From Beroe forskalii (lineage: Eukaryota; Ctenophora; Nuda; Beroida; Beroidae): 64,000 nt of DNA. The notes below the pieces were generated by a model. The model worked only from the letters and a program-made list of their open reading frames with translations. It was not told where the DNA came from and made no database searches. How positions within the stretch are numbered: the first letter of the stretch is position 1; the number at the start of each line of letters is the position of its first letter. Made by a program: the position numbers and the translations under genes. The stretch is from positions 372,001 through 436,000 of the forward strand of contig WFMF01000032.1 of NCBI GenBank assembly GCA_011033025.1. The letters run 5' to 3'. This document shows positions 60,298-64,000 of the stretch, piece after piece.

Positions 60298-62171
60298 TCA
60301 CACCCCAAAAAGTTTGAGATAATGTGAAATGTCTTCTCGGCACTGTTCGTTCTGCAGCCTGAAATGGGAATATATGTCACATTGCAATGCAGTTGAGTGT
60401 AAAGAAATGGTGTGGAATTCAGCGAGATTGTTAAGTATGTGTAGACCTGAGAAGATTCCAATCCTAGTTAGCTAATTGCACAACTATAGTAATTATATGC
60501 TGAAAGGGACATCATCAAATCATACATTCGACATAGTATTCGCTTAATCGTAGGATACCGAAATCTTGATTGACCAATCAGCGCACGAGTTGACAGTAAA
60601 CTCGCTTGCGGATTAGCCAGTGTAAAATCAGTAAGCCACAACTAACCGTTTAGCTGACGCGGTGTCGTAGACTTCCTTACTCCGCACTATTTCCGCTGTG
60701 AGACCCGCAATCTGCGTCTTAAGCACTGTCATGTTGCCCGTAATAGAGGAGAGTAGACGCGAGAGCGTGGAACTCAGATCCCTGAGATTTGTCAAATATA
60801 AAGACAAGATGGGGTGTCAGACACTACAGGTTTATCAAAGCATTGTTGTCACACGCTATGTTGCTTATGCTATGCCTACATGCTACTGCTTGTTTGCGCG
60901 CGCTTGTCTTAGAAAGGCCAAAAACATGTTTCTTCTGTGAAAAAACACGCGCCAAAATGAGGTATTACAGAAATTGTGGTTTTTAGACCAGACTAGCAGC
61001 AAACCTTTGAACTTGCGTGCTGCAACAGTTCCCAGTATACGTCACAATGTCGTGGAGCTTTATGGAGGCGTAGTCGCAGAACTGAGGGGAAGAATAAGAA
61101 TATTATTTACAGTCTTGTCACTTAAAAAACTTAAATATAGCAACGTCAGACCAAACAAAAATATTAAAAGTGTCTATGGAAGGAAAAGAAACGTTCATAA
61201 AAAGCCCTTAAAAACCCAAATGATCAAATGTATGCAATGTTGAAAAAGAAAAAAGCGTTAAAAAGATAAGGGGGATTATTATTGTTATTTGGAAAACAAA
61301 ATCTATGGGACTTGCTTCTTATGAGCAGGGATCAGTCATATTATAATCATACTGTATGCCATAGAAACTACATTTGACGAAATATTGATCTGTTCCCATC
61401 AAGATTTGCAGGAGATAAAAGTGAAAAACGCATCACTATTTTAATTAGAAATCACAGTCGCAAAACATCATGCTGTCACTGACAATGCCACCCTGCCAGT
61501 TCATTAAACAAGAGAAATCGCAACATCTCACTATTATGCAGGGGTGGGGAGGGTAGGGGTGCCTAAGAATGCTAATGTTGTCACGTGACCAAATCCTCAC
61601 CTGTTGTTTGTACCTCCTTTCCATTGCCCGCTCAGTGTACTTCAGTCTCTCGTAGCCGTACAGTCCGCAATACACCGCACCTGACGCGGCAATTACTCGC
61701 CACCCCACCACATTGTAAACCCCGAAAGATAGAGGGGGCTAGTTGGTGGAATACGAGAGAGAAAGTGGGGCTAGCTGGTGCGAATCTTGTACGGAGACTG
61801 TGGGGCAAGCTTAACAACAGGGTAAGTTAAGAAGGTTTAAGGGAACCAGTTGTACCTAAAACCGTAGCAGGAAAATCTACCCTGCTCTACAGGTACTTAT
61901 AACTTTAAAACAAATGCCTCTGGGAAACTGTGCTAAGTCCACCCCGCGTGATGCGGGGTTATCGGTAACAGGGCGTGTCGAACTCCTACGTGCGCGCCTT
62001 TTTCATGCGCGGTGTAACCGTGCGCGGCTCACTGCCTGTAATTAACAGCCAGAGCGAACCACGCACGTTTACGCCGCGCACGTAGAGGTTCGACACACCA
62101 CTGTTAAAATCGATTATAAGATAAAGTTTACCCCGAAGAAGAGTGCGCTAGCGGTGATGGCAGCTTTGCTA
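60298..62171 (-). CDS. MFN: Mitofusin, C-terminal exons (transmembrane hairpin and HR2)
   Basis: Five minus-strand exons: 62132-62171, 61601-61720, 61005-61081, 60647-60781 and 60298-60358 (stop at 60298). They encode the end of mitofusin, the outer-membrane dynamin-like GTPase that fuses mitochondria. The two membrane segments read SKAAITASALFFG joined to VYNVVGWRVIAASGAVYC, then GLYGYERLKYTERAMERRYK; human MFN2 has VVWKAVGWRLIALSFGLYG, then [20 protein letters not shown]. HR2 follows: DYASIKLHDIVTYTGNCCST, QVQRDLSSTLSRLLSSITGN, and the end LQNEQCREDISHYLKLFGV. Phases fit throughout. Introns after 61601 (GTGAGG..CCCTCAG), 61005 (GTTTGC..TCTCAG) and 60647 (GTTAGT..TTTCAG) are canonical. The intron 61721-62131 is not, unless an upstream AG at 61739-61740 is used, which would add six residues (PPLSFG) to the membrane hairpin. 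GTPase and HR1 exons are not found before the window ends. Confidence 0.87.
61976..62098. mobile_element. Foldback MITE inside the mitofusin intron
   Basis: Arms GTGTCGAACTCCTACGTGCG and the inverse (GTGTCGAACCTCTACGTGCG) enclose further inverted CpG-rich segments (GCGCGGTGTAA, GCGCGGCGTAAAC). The composition contrasts with the AT-rich intron. Arms share the GCGCGGCGTAA core with the foldback at 58584. Confidence 0.8.
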
Positions 62172-62179
62172 CTGAACAC

Positions 62180-62835
62180 AGGAAGGAGCTGAGTCGCTAT
62201 GAGAAGCAACGCGTTATCCTCACTACTGCTCCCTGCTGCTGAATTTCCTGAAGTTAGAAGTCATTATTTCACTGAGGAGGCGAGGAGTAATAACCTCATG
62301 CTGGAGCGGTGTCAGGCAAGTGGTGTCAGGGACGGCCCGCTACTCCAGCATGTGGGAATATCTCCAGAGTCTTTTAGACTAAGACCTGCATACGTGGATT
62401 GGAGCCACAAGCCTTCAAGAGGTGCCCCTGTCTCGCTGAAAATGCAGGATCGACCCAGGACCAGGATATCAGGTCCTTCCCTTGTCTGGACTCCAACCAG
62501 CAAGGGACCCTTCTTGGTTCGGCGCCACGGTCCGGACGGGCATCATCGTCATGCCTACGAGTGGCACATCTCTTTCTCTCTCGGCTTATGCCTGCTGCTT
62601 TCCCGTGTTTTATGGATTTGTTTTATTTAACATCTTTCGCGGAAACAGTTAGAAGTTGTCTCTACACTCTTTATGAGGATGAAGGCAGCGCTAACTGCGT
62701 ACGCACCCTGCTTTACACCAGGACTCTGGGCAGCGCATGGCTCTACCATCGCGAGCCGGGAGACTGTGTGTCACTGTCCGGATTAGCAACGACCCTTCCA
62801 CGTGTAGACCTGATCTGACTGACTGAACCCCACCA
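62180..62835. other. GC-richer DNA, possibly LINE 5' leader
   Basis: Higher GC than the rest of the island, with a 143-codon plus-strand frame (62199-62630) that resembles no family I know. It precedes the LINE at 62836 and may be its leader or another repeat. No mitofusin exon upstream of 62171 could be placed here. Confidence 0.35.
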
Positions 62836-64000
62836 CAGTGCGATATCCTTTCAAAGGAGAATCAAACAGGGTGGGGGGAGGGACGGAAAGAACGGGGATC
62901 CATACGGGAGGGGCACCGAGCGACGTCGGGCCCACTCCCACCAGAACGTGGAGACCTTTCAAGGTAGCTCTGCGAATGGCTGGGAAACTCCCACCAAAAC
63001 ATGGCCTCCTCAAAGGAGTGCCTAGCATGGTTGGGGGAATCTCTCACCACAGCATGGCCTCCCTCAAAAGGAGTGCCTAACGTGGATGGGAAAACGGTAT
63101 GTGTGCATTATTCTGATAAGAAGTTGCATAGGCGCTGGTACGTTATCTTTACTTTAATGACGGAAGGCGCGATGACATTTTCTATTGATGATTTTGCGCA
63201 TATATCCAATTATCAGGCGGTGCGCGGAAAACCCGCGCGCATACTGATAACACTCTTCATCAAACGGGCGAAGTCGGTGCGTGGTCTTCTTACACCGTAA
63301 ACATACGCAGCATGTGTCCCCGGATTCAGTGCTGTGGTGTAATTGCGGGCTGGAAGGCCACTTCAGTTGGAAAAGCAGGGGGACTTTCTGTCCCCTGCAC
63401 TTGGAGGGGAGCTTCACGCCCTAATGGGAAGTGAGGACCCTCCCAAAACGAATCGGAATCATGACTAAAAATGGTTCCGTCACCGGCCGACACCCCAAGA
63501 TGAAGAAACGCGAGTTCAATGACAGTCTTGGCTTTGTCCAGATCAATTTGAACAAGCAACGGCAGGCCACCAAAGATCTGGGAACCTATATCCGCGATAT
63601 AGATAAACCAATGATATTGGTACAAGAGCCACATGTCAACGGAAAAGGTGTTATTCTAAGGGGTCATACTGTCTTCGGCCGCGGCCTGTAAGTCTCGGGA
63701 GACACCAATTAGAGCAAGCATCTTTTTCCACTCATCCATGGAACGACAAGTTTGGTTTAAAGAGTCCATTACAACCGCGGACTGTGCAGTCGTGCAGACT
63801 AAGGTGGATGGAGTCGAAACACCAATTGCGTCATGTTACATGGATGGAACCGGATACACAATGCCCATCGCCAGACTTCATGAAAGTCGTTGAGTACGCG
63901 AAGAAGCATAGTATCGCACTGATCATCGGAACTGACTCCAACGCTCATAACACGGCATGGAATAGCAGGATAGGTGATCAAAAGCGCAAGGAACGAGGGA
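62836..64000 (+). mobile_element. LINE 5' part: gag-like ORF end and APE endonuclease, cut by window end
   Basis: The plus strand shows the end of a first ORF with a zinc-knuckle-like stretch (LWCNCGLEGHFSWKS, stop at 63422). A second ORF then has LGFVQINLNKQRQATKDLG and KPMILVQEPHVNGKG, typical of the start of APE-type LINE endonucleases. In another frame (from 63844) it continues FMKVVEYAKKHSIALIIGTD and SNAHNTAWNSRIGD, with the Asp-Ser-Asn-Ala-His active-site motif. The change of frame after about 63691 shows the copy is damaged or contains an error. The Jockey/I/R1-like group fits by motif. The start near 62836 is approximate. Confidence 0.8.

Noticed and set aside
62783-63417. Minus-strand ORFs across the LINE start
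   Set aside because: Shadows of the plus-strand LINE, whose endonuclease motifs fix the orientation.
1-64000. LTR retroelements, Polintons, tRNA or rRNA genes
   Set aside because: No long terminal repeats, capsid- or integrase-like frames, or cloverleaf or rRNA cores noticed by eye; a covariance-model scan was not possible.

Overview
The window is nuclear DNA of an animal. The genes are split by introns and encode metazoan proteins (phosphoglycerate kinase, the lysosome-positioning protein BORCS5, an SLC18B1-like transporter, mitofusin). Several LINE families and many non-autonomous DNA transposons are present. The host cannot be placed further; the proteins are diverged, and an invertebrate fits best. 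Most ORFs here are products of repeats, not genes.

Roughly half of the window is satellite DNA. Satellite A (monomer about 335-340 bp, each with a variable poly-C run) fills 1-6103, 22509-26018, 28870-43332 (interrupted by inserts) and 50311-56009. Satellite B (monomer about 352 bp, with a variable poly-G run) fills about 6972-18463. Five full-length transposons with matching ends and clean target duplications are defined: a TTAA element at 8240-10051 in satellite B, a TA element at 26934-28044 inside a LINE, an ACCT element at 29222-31106 and a TA element at 33444-35245 in satellite A, and an 8-bp-duplication element at 47242-48255 that splits a probable exon. Smaller MITEs and foldbacks lie at 58896-59046, 58584-58676 and 61976-62098.

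Host genes sit in three islands. At 20.1-22.3 kb, both on the minus strand, are the first coding exon of phosphoglycerate kinase and the last two exons of BORCS5. At 45-48 kb are two probable exons of unrecognised genes; one has its splice-donor end triplicated and the other is split by a transposon. At 57-62 kb are an SLC18B1-like transporter (plus strand) and, convergent to it, the 3' exons of mitofusin (minus strand). In all of them the remaining exons lie outside the window or beyond satellite blocks, so the arrays probably occupy introns or gene flanks.

LINE remains lie at about 26.8-28.9 kb and 49.57-50.31 kb (L1-like, minus), 43.33-44.33 kb (another RT family, minus) and from about 62.84 kb to the window end (plus; gag-like knuckle and APE endonuclease).

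The most unusual signal is a set of three introns, one in mitofusin and two in the SLC18B1-like gene. Protein homology places both exon edges inside a short direct repeat (7-8 bp), and no GT-AG pair preserves the alignment. They sit beside ordinary GT-AG introns in the same genes.
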